Positions 11,431-20,019 of a stretch of DNA of 64,000 nt are shown here, in pieces (the first letter of the stretch is position 1; every line of letters begins with the position of its first letter). The position numbers were made by a program, and so were the translations under genes. Source of the DNA: VAZQ01 sp036557665 (GTDB lineage: Bacteria > Pseudomonadota > Alphaproteobacteria > Rhizobiales > Xanthobacteraceae); assembly GCA_036557665.1 (NCBI GenBank), contig DATBHG010000095.1:1-64000 (forward strand), written 5' to 3'. The notes under the pieces are model-generated. The model did no database searches. It worked only from the letters and a program-made list of their open reading frames with translations, and was not told the origin of the DNA.

Positions 11431-12146
11431 GGACAGAAAATATCGAGCTGAAGTTGCGCGACGGCGAGATGGGCGCCTATCTCGCCATTCCGGACCGCAC
11501 GCCCGCGGGCGGCATCATTGCCATCATGGAAATCTGGGGCGTCAACGACACTATGCGCCGCCACGCCCATGAATTCGCGCAGGCCGGGTTCGTCTGCCTC
11601 GTCCCCGACCTGTTCTGGCGCCTGGAGCCCGGGGTCGAGCTCTCCGACAGCAACCCGGAGCATGTGAGCAAGGCGTTCGATCTCTATTACGATTTCGATT
11701 ACGACCTCGCGGTCCGCGACATGGAGGACAGCTGGCACTATCTTGCCGGATGCGAGGAATGCAGCGGCAAGGTTGGCGCCGTCGGGTATTGCCCTGGAGG
11801 CAAGCTTTGCTACCTGATGTGCTGCCGCACCGAGATCGACTGCGCCGTTGCCTACTACGGCACCTACATCGAGCACCATATCCGCGAAGCGAAAAGCCTG
11901 CATCGGCCTTTCCTGTTGCACATGGCGATGAAGGACCGCTGGGTTCAAGCCGAGGTGAACGATCTGCTCGAACGGCGGCTGTCGCCCAACCCGCTGGTGC
12001 AAATCCACAAATACCCCAATGCCGACCATGCCTTCGCGCGCCATGGCGGCAGGACCTACAGCAAGCCGGAAGCAGACCGCGCCCTGGATTCGACCCTGAA
12101 GTTTTTCCAGCAGCATCTGCGAATGGCGGCAACGGGTAAGGCGTGA
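11427..12146 (+). CDS. Dienelactone hydrolase family protein
   Basis: A 239-residue alpha/beta hydrolase of the dienelactone hydrolase type. The nucleophile is Cys in GYCPGG, the acid lies in MAMKDRWV, the His in ADHAFAR, and the Glu typical of this family in IMEIWGVND. Such enzymes open dienelactones or related lactones in ring-cleavage pathways in the cytoplasm. It is coupled by a 4-bp overlap with the amidohydrolase, consistent with a lower pathway for an aromatic or heteroaromatic compound (inference). Confidence 0.9.
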   Translation: MRTENIELKLRDGEMGAYLAIPDRTPAGGIIAIMEIWGVNDTMRRHAHEFAQAGFVCLVPDLFWRLEPGVELSDSNPEHVSKAFDLYYDFDYDLAVRDMEDSWHYLAGCEECSGKVGAVGYCPGGKLCYLMCCRTEIDCAVAYYGTYIEHHIREAKSLHRPFLLHMAMKDRWVQAEVNDLLERRLSPNPLVQIHKYPNADHAFARHGGRTYSKPEADRALDSTLKFFQQHLRMAATGKA

Positions 12147-12219
12147 CCGCCTGTTACTTCGATGGCTGGAGATCCGGTATACTCAACTCCACGAGAGCGT
12201 GCAGGAAGGAAGACTAGCC

Positions 12220-13089
12220 ATGAGCGCGACCGCTCATCTGCCACAGATCGCGAAAATTGCCTCTCTCTCCAAGGCCGTAACCTATGAAAGCATCACCGCT
12301 ACCCCGAGCAGCCCTCATATCGGTGCCGAGATTGACGCAATTGACCTGACCAGGCCGCTGAGCAACAGACAGGTCGAGGAGCTGCGCGACGCCTTCGCGC
12401 GCTATCAGGTCATCTTCTTTCGTAACCAGAGGATCGGTTTTGAGGATCAGATCCGCCTTGCCGGCTATTTCGGTCAACTCGGCAAGCACGTCGGCAAGTC
12501 CACGATCAGCAGCACGACCGACAGCCCGTATGTGCGCAAGTTCCACTACGATGAGAGCTCGAAGCAGATCTCAGGCGAGAACTTCCACAGCGACCAGTCC
12601 TGCGCTCCGATCCCGCCATTGGGCACCATGCTCTATAATCACACCGTTCCGCCGGACGGCGGCGGAGACACGATGTTTGCCAGCATGTATGCGGCCTATG
12701 AAGCGCTCTCCGATCGGATGAAGGGTTATCTCCAGGGGCTCACGGCCACTCACGACGGCACCCGTGTGTTCGGGCCCGGCACCCCGGTATCGGTGCATCC
12801 CGTCGTCACCCGACATCCGGCGACCGGCAAAAAGGTGATCTTCGTCAACCAGGACTTCACCTCCCATATCAACGAGCTGCCCCGCCTCGAGGGCGAGCGC
12901 GTATTGCGGTTTTTGATCGATCACTGCAACAAGCCGGAATGGACCTGCCGTTTTCGCTGGACCTCGCATTCCATCGCCTTCTGGGACAATCGCTGCACGC
13001 AGCACAAGGCGGTCTGGGACTACTGGCCCAACATACGCTCGGGCTATCGGGTACAGGTGGAAGGCACCGAGCCGCCGGCCGCGGGCTAG
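12220..13089 (+). CDS. TauD/TfdA-family Fe(II)/2-oxoglutarate dioxygenase
   Basis: A 289-residue enzyme. Fe ligands are His and Asp in NFHSDQS and the distal His in CTQHKAVWDY; 2-oxoglutarate is bound by the Arg in RSGYRVQV. ATG 12220 is chosen because AGGAAGGA at 12203-12210 lies upstream; a GTG at 12199 is in frame but overlaps that site. TATACT at 12178-12183 could be a -10 element. Family members hydroxylate taurine, aryloxyacetates, alkylsulfates and similar compounds. The substrate here is unknown. Confidence 0.9.
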   Translation: MSATAHLPQIAKIASLSKAVTYESITATPSSPHIGAEIDAIDLTRPLSNRQVEELRDAFARYQVIFFRNQRIGFEDQIRLAGYFGQLGKHVGKSTISSTTDSPYVRKFHYDESSKQISGENFHSDQSCAPIPPLGTMLYNHTVPPDGGGDTMFASMYAAYEALSDRMKGYLQGLTATHDGTRVFGPGTPVSVHPVVTRHPATGKKVIFVNQDFTSHINELPRLEGERVLRFLIDHCNKPEWTCRFRWTSHSIAFWDNRCTQHKAVWDYWPNIRSGYRVQVEGTEPPAAG

Positions 13090-13106
13090 GCCAGGTCACG
13101 GCTGCA

Positions 13107-14087
13107 ATGTCATTCAACCGCGCTTTGATTGCCGGCTGGCTGCTGTTTCTTGCCGCGCCAGCGCTCGCGCAGGCGCCCGCAGCACCGCCATTCCCCGGCA
13201 AGCAGTTGCATTTTGTCGTACCGTTTCCGCCGGGCGGTACGCTTGACGTCCTGGCGCGCACGGTCAGCAACGAGCTGGGCCCCGCACTCGGGCAGACCGT
13301 GGTGGTCGAGAATCGGCCCGGCGCTTCCGGCGTGCTCGGAGCGGAAATAGTGGCGCGTGCCCCGGCCGATGGCCACACGCTGGTGATCGTCTCCAATACG
13401 CTGGTGACATTGCCGGCGATGCGCAAAGACCTGCCTTTCGACATTTTCAAGGACTTTGCGCCCGTCATCGAGCTCGGCAGCACGCCGACCGTCGTCACCG
13501 TGCATCCTTCGTTCCCTGCGCGTAATCTCGAGCAGCTCATCGAGCTCGCCAAGAAGGCGAAAGGCGGGGTCAACTACAATTCGCCGGGGATTGCATCGCC
13601 GCCGCATCTTGCCGGCGAGCTGCTGGCGCGTGCGGCGCATATTCCGCTGGTGCACGTGTCGTATCGCGGCACGCAGCCCGCCGTCACCGACCTCGTCGCC
13701 GGCCATGTGCCGGTGATGATGGCTCCGCTCAACGCCGTGCTGCCGTTCATCAGGGACCAGCGGCTCTTTCCGATAGCGGTGACCGATGCCGGGCGTACCA
13801 GATACCTTCCTGATGTGCCGACATTGCGGGAAGCCGGTCTCACCAACATGCCGCCCGTGACATCGTGGTTTGCCGTGCTTACGACCAGCGGGACCTCGGC
13901 TGCGGTGGTATCTCGACTCAACGCCGAGATCGCGAGGGTTCTGCACGATCCGAAGGTGCAGGAGCGCCTCGAATCCCAGACCTTCGAGATCAAAGCCGGC
14001 TCACCCGAAGAGCTTGGCGCGCTGATGCGCAAGGATGCAGCGACTAATGCCATGATCGTCGCAGAAGCCAACATCAAGGCAGAATGA
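13107..14087 (+). CDS. Tripartite tricarboxylate transporter binding protein (Bug/TctC family)
   Basis: A 326-residue periplasmic binding protein from ATG 13107 with signal peptide (LIAGWLLFLAAPALAQA). Family hallmarks are FPGKQLHFVVPFPPGGTLD, VVENRPGASG, HVSYRGTQPAVTDLVAGHV and LPDVPTLREAG. It starts 17 bp after the dioxygenase stop, so it belongs to the same unit. No TctA/TctB is adjacent; the only TctAB in the window is 22 kb away. It presumably captures the carboxylate degraded by the neighbouring enzymes, or works as an extracytoplasmic sensor as some Bug proteins do. Confidence 0.92.
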   Translation: MSFNRALIAGWLLFLAAPALAQAPAAPPFPGKQLHFVVPFPPGGTLDVLARTVSNELGPALGQTVVVENRPGASGVLGAEIVARAPADGHTLVIVSNTLVTLPAMRKDLPFDIFKDFAPVIELGSTPTVVTVHPSFPARNLEQLIELAKKAKGGVNYNSPGIASPPHLAGELLARAAHIPLVHVSYRGTQPAVTDLVAGHVPVMMAPLNAVLPFIRDQRLFPIAVTDAGRTRYLPDVPTLREAGLTNMPPVTSWFAVLTTSGTSAAVVSRLNAEIARVLHDPKVQERLESQTFEIKAGSPEELGALMRKDAATNAMIVAEANIKAE

Positions 14088-14126
14088 GCGCGGTGGCGCG
14101 GTGTCAGTGGCTGAAATGAAGACGCC

Positions 14127-14984
14127 ATGAAGCCCAACGCATTCTTCCCGTCCCTCGACATTGGAACAGACCCGGGGAAGATCCGCGATTGGGCGCAGGC
14201 GGCGGAAGATCTCGGATACGCCTATATCGAAGTCCCCGATCACGTCTTCGGCGCCAAAGCCCGCGACGGCTGGACACCGCTTTACAATGAAAGAGATCCG
14301 TTCCACGAGAGTTTCGTCACCCTTGGCTTTCTGGCCGCGGTGACCAGGACCATCGGGCTCTCGACCGGCATTCTGATCGCGCCGCAACGCCAGACCGGAG
14401 TCATCGCAAAGCAGGCAGCGGAAGCGGACATCCTCAGCGGCGGCCGCCTGCGGCTCGGCATCGGCGTGGGATGGAACCAGGTCGAATACGAGGCGCTCGG
14501 TGCCGATTGGCGGACGCGCGGAGCGCGGCAAGGCGAGCAGGTGGAGGTGCTCCGTCGTCTCTGGTCGGAGGATCTCGTCAGCTTTGCCGGCCGGTTTCAC
14601 GACCTCCGGGAGGTGAGCATCGTGCCGCTGCCGGTGCAGCGTCCGATCCCGATCTGGTTTGGAGGCTCATCGGATGCGGTCATCAGGCGCGCCGCCCGGC
14701 TCGGCGACGGCTGGATGCCGATCATGTCCCCCGATGCGCAGGCGCAGGAGAAGCTTGGATTGTTGCGCGAGCAGCTCGCCTCGTTCGGCCGCGACCCTGC
14801 CGAATTCGGCATCGAGGCCTGGCTGCGCATGCATAGCCCGGACCCGCAAGGCTGGGCGGCGGCGGCCGACGGCTGGCGGCGGCTCGGTGCTGACATGGTG
14901 ATGCTCTATCCCATGTACCGCATCGCCAGCCTCGACGATCACATCGCGACGTTGCGACGGTTCAAGGAGGTCGCAATCGGATAA
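14127..14984 (+). CDS. LLM-class flavin-dependent oxidoreductase (F420/FMN luciferase-like)
   Basis: A 285-residue bacterial-luciferase-fold protein. Visible signatures are EVPDHVFG near the N-terminus, the flavin-barrel segment ILSGGRLRLGIGVGWN, PIWFGGSSDAVIRRAARLGDGWMP, and a C-terminal LDDHIATLRRF. It resembles the family annotated as F420-dependent, but FMN use is equally possible because F420 synthesis is uncertain in this lineage. It lies 39 bp after the Bug gene and ends the catabolic cluster. The convergent cupin gene follows. Confidence 0.88.
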   Translation: MKPNAFFPSLDIGTDPGKIRDWAQAAEDLGYAYIEVPDHVFGAKARDGWTPLYNERDPFHESFVTLGFLAAVTRTIGLSTGILIAPQRQTGVIAKQAAEADILSGGRLRLGIGVGWNQVEYEALGADWRTRGARQGEQVEVLRRLWSEDLVSFAGRFHDLREVSIVPLPVQRPIPIWFGGSSDAVIRRAARLGDGWMPIMSPDAQAQEKLGLLREQLASFGRDPAEFGIEAWLRMHSPDPQGWAAAADGWRRLGADMVMLYPMYRIASLDDHIATLRRFKEVAIG

Positions 14985-15136
14985 GCTCAGGATGTGCGTG
15001 AGGCGGCCGGCGGAGCGCAAGCCAGCATGTCTGACTGCCATGCTGAAGATCGGTCGCAGAGAGATACTTGGCGCGCCGCGCCGGGCCGATTGGAAAGCAC
15101 CGGCGTCAGCCGTCCTGACGAAAACGCAAACCGAGG

Positions 15137-15643
15137 CTAGGCCGCAATTTCAAATTTATCGCGCTTCACCTTCGTAAGGTCTCGGCCCTCGATGCGTATC
15201 AAACGCGTCTCGCCTTCGCGCCGGGGCGAGTGCAGGTCGCCCTCGTTGTAGAGATGCGCCACCCCTGGTGTCAGATTGTAGGTGCGAACTTTCTCGACCT
15301 TGCCCGGCTGTCCGTTTGCGGGCTTCTGCAGCAGCTTCCAGTCGGTCATCTCGGTCACACCGGCCACTTGGCTATACACCGCCCAGCTCGGCCCATGGTC
15401 ATGGGGCGGGGTATTTCTCGCGCCCCGATAGACATGGGCCAGAATGCAGAAGTGCAGGTCAGGATCCTCATACAGGATCTTGCGATCCGAGTCGGCATCG
15501 GGGCCGAGATAGTGGGCCACGAAATCCGGATCGGCGCTCGCCCTTGCGGTGTACTGACGTACCAGCTCCCTGCCAGCAGGTCCGGGATCTCTCAGCAGCG
15601 CCGCACGGCAGTCAGCTGCGAATTGGTCAAGCGTATAGGACAT
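15137..15643 (-). CDS. Cupin-fold protein (cysteine-dioxygenase-like)
   Basis: A 168-residue single-domain double-stranded beta-helix protein. Cupin metal ligands are visible in PPHDHG and in the late motif GDLHSPRR. The general layout (helical N-terminus then cupin) resembles small metal-dependent cysteine-dioxygenase-like proteins. ATG 15643 is favoured over an in-frame TTG two codons upstream because AAGGAGA sits at proper spacing. It is convergent with the LLM gene. A stretch of 226 bp without a gene separates it from the upstream metallo-hydrolase. Confidence 0.8.
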   Translation of the reverse strand: MSYTLDQFAADCRAALLRDPGPAGRELVRQYTARASADPDFVAHYLGPDADSDRKILYEDPDLHFCILAHVYRGARNTPPHDHGPSWAVYSQVAGVTEMTDWKLLQKPANGQPGKVEKVRTYNLTPGVAHLYNEGDLHSPRREGETRLIRIEGRDLTKVKRDKFEIAA

Positions 15644-15869
15644 GGTCAAATCTCCTTAAAACCATGACGGGCGGTCTCGGTCGCTGAGCAGCCGCGACGG
15701 ACGTCTTAACCGCCTTGATGCTTCGAGTGCACGGCTCGCATACATTACCGAGGGACCAGCACCCATGTAAATTGCCACAGCCACCGTCTCGATCCCTTGG
15801 TCCCGTGAAGCGCCCGGCTCCAGGGGCAGCGTTGCCCTGGAAGCCGATCCAATCATCGCCGAGTCCGGC

Positions 15870-16718
15870 TCACAGCTCGATCTCCGTCAGATCTTCTCCG
15901 ACAATGATCCTCCCGGAAAAATCGCGGGCCACCTCCTCGGCGAGCTTGTCCAGCACACGGTCGCCCTTGCGCGGACGGTGATGGGTAAGAACGAGCGTCT
16001 TGGCCTTGGCGCGTGCAGCAATCTTGCCGACCGTATCCCCTCCCGCCATCGTGTGCTGCAGGAGCCGGCGGAAATGATCGTTGTCGATTTCCGTGCTCCC
16101 CATGTAGCAGCAATGCACCAGCACATCGGCGCCTTGCGCAAGGCGATCGATGCCGTCGCACGAGATCGTATCGCCGCTGATTGCGACGACCTTGCTCTCG
16201 GCCTCGAGCCGGTAGCCGTAGCACTGCCAGCGCTTCAAGAATGCCGGCGGCAAGCCGAGCCCGTCACCGTGGACCACGGTGTCGGCGCTGACCTTCCACC
16301 GGGCGGTCTCGACAACCAGGCCCGGCGCCACATCCTCGGCAACGACCGGCTTCCATCCGCCCAGCGCCGGCTCTCCGAGCGAGCGCCATTGCCAGTCTTT
16401 GTCGTACACCTGGGTCAGCAGAGCATCGACGATCCGCCGCGTCTCCGGCGGCCCGTAGATGCGCAACGGATCTTTTCGGCCGTACATCCATGTCGCGAGC
16501 GCAACGTCGTACAGATCGCCGATATGATCGAAATGATGATGGGTGATGAAAACAGGGTTCACAGCATCCAGCGGCACGCTCGCGCGCACCAGCTGGTTGA
16601 CGACACCGCGTCCGGCATCGAACAGGACGTTCTCGCCTCCGAGGCGAATCAAGGTAGTTGAGGCATTGCGTTTGGGGTCCGGCCGCGGCCCGCCGGTTCC
16701 GAGAAGCACGATTTTCAT
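15870..16718 (-). CDS. MBL-fold metallo-hydrolase (RNase Z / ElaC-like)
   Basis: A 282-residue metallo-beta-lactamase-fold enzyme. The zinc motif HHHFDH follows a GTGGPRPDPKRNAS N-terminus; later ligands are in ISGDTISCDG and VLTHHRP. The layout is that of the RNase Z-like branch that also includes arylsulfatases and lactonases of secondary metabolism. Given the neighbouring binding protein and catabolic genes, a small-molecule ester, lactone or sulfate hydrolase is more likely than tRNA processing (inference). It is 22 bp downstream of the Bug gene on the same strand, so probably one operon. Confidence 0.88.
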   Translation of the reverse strand: MKIVLLGTGGPRPDPKRNASTTLIRLGGENVLFDAGRGVVNQLVRASVPLDAVNPVFITHHHFDHIGDLYDVALATWMYGRKDPLRIYGPPETRRIVDALLTQVYDKDWQWRSLGEPALGGWKPVVAEDVAPGLVVETARWKVSADTVVHGDGLGLPPAFLKRWQCYGYRLEAESKVVAISGDTISCDGIDRLAQGADVLVHCCYMGSTEIDNDHFRRLLQHTMAGGDTVGKIAARAKAKTLVLTHHRPRKGDRVLDKLAEEVARDFSGRIIVGEDLTEIEL

Positions 16719-16740
16719 CGGCCGCGCCGCTCTCCGGCGA

Positions 16741-17748
16741 CTATTCGCTCAAGGTAAAGCCGCTTGCCCGGATGACTGCGCCCCAGCGCTCGTAATCGGC
16801 CTTGATCAGCTTGGAGAACTCTTGCGGAGTGCTCGTCGCCACCTCGATGTCCTGGTCCCGCAGCAGATCGCGAACGCCCGAATCCTCGAGCGCCTCGATC
16901 AGGAGGGCGTTGAGGCTGTTGACCGTGCCCGGCGTCGTCTTGCCGGGCGCTAGGAACCCGTACCACATTTCCGCGTCCTCGATGTCGCCGAGGCTCATCT
17001 TCAACTCGGCGAATGTCGGCACGTCCGGCATGGGCGCAGCGCGGGCCGCGCCGGTGACCGCGAGCAGCTTCACGCCGCGGCTCTTGTAGAAGGGCAGCAT
17101 TGCAATCGTCGTGTTGATGGTCGATTGGACCTCGCCGGCGAGTACCGCCATCGCCGCGGGACCGGAGCCGCGGTAAGGCACGTGCACCAGATCGGTGCCG
17201 GTGGCGCGGTTGAACATCGCGCCCAGGAAATGAGCTGGCGTTCCCGCTCCGGGGGTAGAGTAGCTGACCTTGCCCGGATTGGCCCGCACGTAAGCGACGA
17301 GCTCCTGCACCGTATTTGCCGGCACCCCCGCATTGAGGGCGAGCGTGAACTTGAAATTGCCGAGGCGCGTGATGGGGGCCAGATCCCTCAGAGGGTCAAA
17401 GCCCGGGTTCTTGAACATGAAAGGGGTGAACGCCGTCGTCACAATCGGCGCGAATAACACGGTGCCGCCGTCGGGCTCGGCGCGCACCACGGCCTCAGCG
17501 GCAATGCGGCCGCCGCCGCCCGGCCGGTTCTCGACGATGACGGTTCTCCCGCTCACGATGCGCACGCGCTCGGCGACGAGACGGGCGATCGAATCGACGC
17601 CGCTGCCCGCCGCGAAGCCGACGATAAGCTTCAACTCGCTCGCGGCTGCTGGGGCTGCTGCACCCCCGAGTATCAAAAAGCCCGCAACAACCGACAAGAG
17701 GAGCGTCGAAACGACGGATTGAAGCCCAAGCGCAGCGAATGGTCGCAC
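16741..17748 (-). CDS. Tripartite tricarboxylate transporter binding protein (Bug/TctC family)
   Basis: A periplasmic Bug protein with signal peptide (LLLSVVAGFLILGG then AAAPAAASE) and hallmarks LIVGFAAGSGVDSIARLV, VIVENRPGGGGRIAAE, HVPYRGSGPAAMAVLAGEV and MPDVPTFAELK. The GTG at 17748 places the signal peptide at the N-terminus and has GGGATGAG upstream. An ATG at 17856 is in frame but would add 36 polar residues and abut the divergent gene at 17874. It is operonic with the metallo-hydrolase downstream and has no permease partner nearby. Confidence 0.88.
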   Translation of the reverse strand: MRPFAALGLQSVVSTLLLSVVAGFLILGGAAAPAAASELKLIVGFAAGSGVDSIARLVAERVRIVSGRTVIVENRPGGGGRIAAEAVVRAEPDGGTVLFAPIVTTAFTPFMFKNPGFDPLRDLAPITRLGNFKFTLALNAGVPANTVQELVAYVRANPGKVSYSTPGAGTPAHFLGAMFNRATGTDLVHVPYRGSGPAAMAVLAGEVQSTINTTIAMLPFYKSRGVKLLAVTGAARAAPMPDVPTFAELKMSLGDIEDAEMWYGFLAPGKTTPGTVNSLNALLIEALEDSGVRDLLRDQDIEVATSTPQEFSKLIKADYERWGAVIRASGFTLSE

Positions 17749-17873
17749 CTTCTCATCCCGCTTTACTCGTATTGCGCATTTATCTCGATTCGACCCTATA
17801 TCACCGGCTTGCTTTTGAATACGGTCATCCGATGATGCACGACCTCTCGCGCCCATAGTCAGGAGTGCCAGGG

Positions 17874-18890
17874 ATGCCGCTGCTCAAACCATATCCTCGC
17901 CAGCTGTTTGCTGCGATCGCTCTGATCGTCGCGACGATATTGGCGCTGGCACAAATCTCCGCGCCGGGCGCTGCATCCGATGAGATCAAAAGGCCGGCCA
18001 TTCCCGAAGGCAAAGAGACCGACATCAAATTTTACGCCGCGAACGCCGGCGGCGTGGCGATGGGCAGAGCCGCCCTTGAACAGATGCCGAGAGCGGGCTT
18101 GGTCCTTTGGCTTGCCGGCAACCAGTTTTTCGCCATGGACGACGTGATCGGCGCGTTCCAGAGGCGACATCCGGCGACCAGCGTCGGCCTCATCACCCTG
18201 CCGCCGGGGCTGCTGCTGCAGGCCATCAAAACCGATGGGTGGCTGTACGACGGCAAGGAGCATCGGGGGCAGCCGGATGTCTATGCCTCGGTCAATCTGG
18301 GCCATCTCAAGCAGCTCAAGGCGGCAGGAATCATGGACCGGTACATGGTCTACATGCACAACGAGCTGCAGATCATGGTCGCGAAAGGCAATCCCAAGAA
18401 GATTGCCGGCGTGCAGGATCTGGCGCGCGCCGACGTGCGGACCTCCATGCCCAACCCGATCAACGAAGGCATCATGCAGTTCTACATCCGAAAGGTGCTG
18501 GAGCATCACGGCATCTGGCAGACGATCTCCGGCGGCAAGGAGTGTGTGCATTGCCAGACCACCGGCAACAACTGGTTCACGGCAGTTCATCACCGCGAGA
18601 CGCCTGAGCGCATCGTGGCCGGTCAATCGGACGCAGGCATGGTATGGAAGACCGAGATCCTGGCCGCCATGCGGGGCGGAGCCCAGGTCGAGGGGATCGC
18701 GTTGCCGGACGAGGACAGCCTGCGCACGGAGGTGTCCTACGTGGTTGGCAAGCTCGGGCCTTCGAAGCACCCCGAAGCCTCGGTTGCGTTCTTGAGCTTC
18801 CTGCGTTCGCCCGAGTGCCAGAGCGCCTATGCAAAATTCGGCTTTGTCGAGGCGAGCGACGCCGAATTGCAGCTCAAGCCAATTCCTTGA
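17874..18890 (+). CDS. Extracellular solute-binding protein, family-1/ModA-like
   Basis: A 338-residue secreted binding protein from ATG 17874 (AGGAG 8 bp upstream). The N-terminal hydrophobic segment LFAAIALIVATILALA is a signal peptide. The core resembles periplasmic type 2 binding proteins for iron, molybdate or tungstate (LVLWLAGNQFFAMDDVIGAF, QPDVYASVNLGHL, MPNPINEGIM, AGQSDAGMVWKTEI, PEASVAFLSFLRSPE). An unusual CVHCQTTGNNWF segment with two Cys is present. No ABC permease or ATPase adjoins it. The upstream intergenic region is shared with the divergent Bug gene. Confidence 0.82.
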   Translation: MPLLKPYPRQLFAAIALIVATILALAQISAPGAASDEIKRPAIPEGKETDIKFYAANAGGVAMGRAALEQMPRAGLVLWLAGNQFFAMDDVIGAFQRRHPATSVGLITLPPGLLLQAIKTDGWLYDGKEHRGQPDVYASVNLGHLKQLKAAGIMDRYMVYMHNELQIMVAKGNPKKIAGVQDLARADVRTSMPNPINEGIMQFYIRKVLEHHGIWQTISGGKECVHCQTTGNNWFTAVHHRETPERIVAGQSDAGMVWKTEILAAMRGGAQVEGIALPDEDSLRTEVSYVVGKLGPSKHPEASVAFLSFLRSPECQSAYAKFGFVEASDAELQLKPIP

Positions 18891-19407
18891 GCCGTGCTAA
18901 AGATGAACAGCACCTCCTTCCCGCAAATGAGAATGACGGCTCGTCCATCGACTAGGTCTCCAACGCGAGCCACATGGTCGGCTTCGGTTCGGTGAGGGTT
19001 AAGAACCAACAAGCATCATCGTTGAGCCGCAACGACATGTCGGCTTTATTGAGCCATTCAACCTGATTTTGACGGAAGTGATACAGGTATCTTCCTTGCA
19101 CCAAACACCATGACGCAAGGCAGCGGGCGTTTCGTAAAGTTCGGTGAGTATTGGTCTTACATATCGTTCATTGACACATCCATCAGTTTCAAACGAAATA
19201 ATCCGCTCCAGGTGCTTCTCCTTGTGCCCCTTTATAACTGACCTACAGCCAGTTGCCACGCTTCTTGCCCAAGTAATAATGCCCATGCACGCTTTACGAA
19301 ACTCTCCATAAGCGACCTTCTCACACCATAAAGAGGACCTTGGGCACTTGAGGTCACATTAGCCGACCTCAGGGATGTTCTAGTCGAGCAACCGACTTGG
19401 TTCGAGC
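18891..19407. other. 517-bp region without a confident gene (island left end)
   Basis: No convincing complete gene. Composition becomes more AT-rich than the flanks. On the minus strand one frame ending in a TAG at about 18952-18954 reads like protein (QGRYLYHFRQNQVEWLNKAD), and another at 18999-19286 is open for 95 codons. Both overlap and neither has a good ribosome site, so this is probably a decayed gene. GAGGTC...GACCTC at 19349-19369 forms a weak hairpin. Confidence 0.4.
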
Positions 19408-19572
19408 TTAGACTGCCACCATTTTAAAAGTGAACACCAAGTACGTTGCGCCTGTTTTCGCGTTGCCCGCCTTTCCGCCCGCGACAAGAGCGAGCTCATC
19501 CACGCTCAGTTCGCGGCTCGGCTCGCGCACTTCTTGCTTGCTCGTTGCGGCGGGTTTGATTGTGGCGGTCAT
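19408..19572 (-). CDS. Small peptide with double-glycine leader (bacteriocin-type leader)
   Basis: A 54-residue peptide starting MTATIKPAATSK. The segment ELSVDELALVAGG matches the ELSxxELxxVxGG double-glycine leader that peptidase-C39 ABC exporters cut in class II bacteriocins and related peptides. The mature part would be only about 18 residues (KAGNAKTGATYLVFTFKMVAV region), short and hydrophobic at its end. No ABC exporter is in the window. Two more leaders of this type lie 1.3 kb away. The start is uncertain because longer in-frame starts exist up to 19650. Confidence 0.55.
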   Translation of the reverse strand: MTATIKPAATSKQEVREPSRELSVDELALVAGGKAGNAKTGATYLVFTFKMVAV

Positions 19573-19749
19573 CGCACGGGCTCTATTTGGCTTTGTGAAG
19601 GCGCGGTGACTGTAGGCGCGCACGGCCCGCGCCGCTGTGATGGCCATCACGATTAGGGCGATTGTCGCAATGGCCCCTAGGTGCGATTATTTACAAAGAA
19701 ACCATGCCCCTATCGCAGCAGTTCGGGCGACAGTTGCGCCGCCTTCCCG

Positions 19750-19947
19750 TCAATGTTTCGTGCCTTCCTCCTCCCCATCAAGCGCAGCCTCCAAAAACTC
19801 GTATATGCGGATATCCTCCGACGTTGCTTCTCGGAAGGTGAGATTAGGAACCCTCATGTTCTTCACCGTCTTTTCGGCGGCTTCCCAAGATGGAGCGGAA
19901 ATCACCGAAATGAGTTCGTCGTCTTCAAGAACTGCGTATTGCTTCAT
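19750..19947 (-). CDS. Small hypothetical protein
   Basis: A 65-residue acidic protein (MKQYAVLEDDELISVISAPS...) with a good ribosome site, AGGGTGAG, before clustered ATGs at 19953 and 19947. I do not recognise a family. The sequence looks like a compact alpha/beta domain and the codon use is reasonable for a real gene. It lies within the island, immediately downstream of the integrase remnant on the same strand, and could be cargo of that element. Confidence 0.5.
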   Translation of the reverse strand: MKQYAVLEDDELISVISAPSWEAAEKTVKNMRVPNLTFREATSEDIRIYEFLEAALDGEEEGTKH

Positions 19948-20019
19948 TGCCATCACTCACCCTTTCAACGCCCGATACACCGTCGCCACCCCCACATCGT
20001 AGTCATTGCTCCCGTCAAC

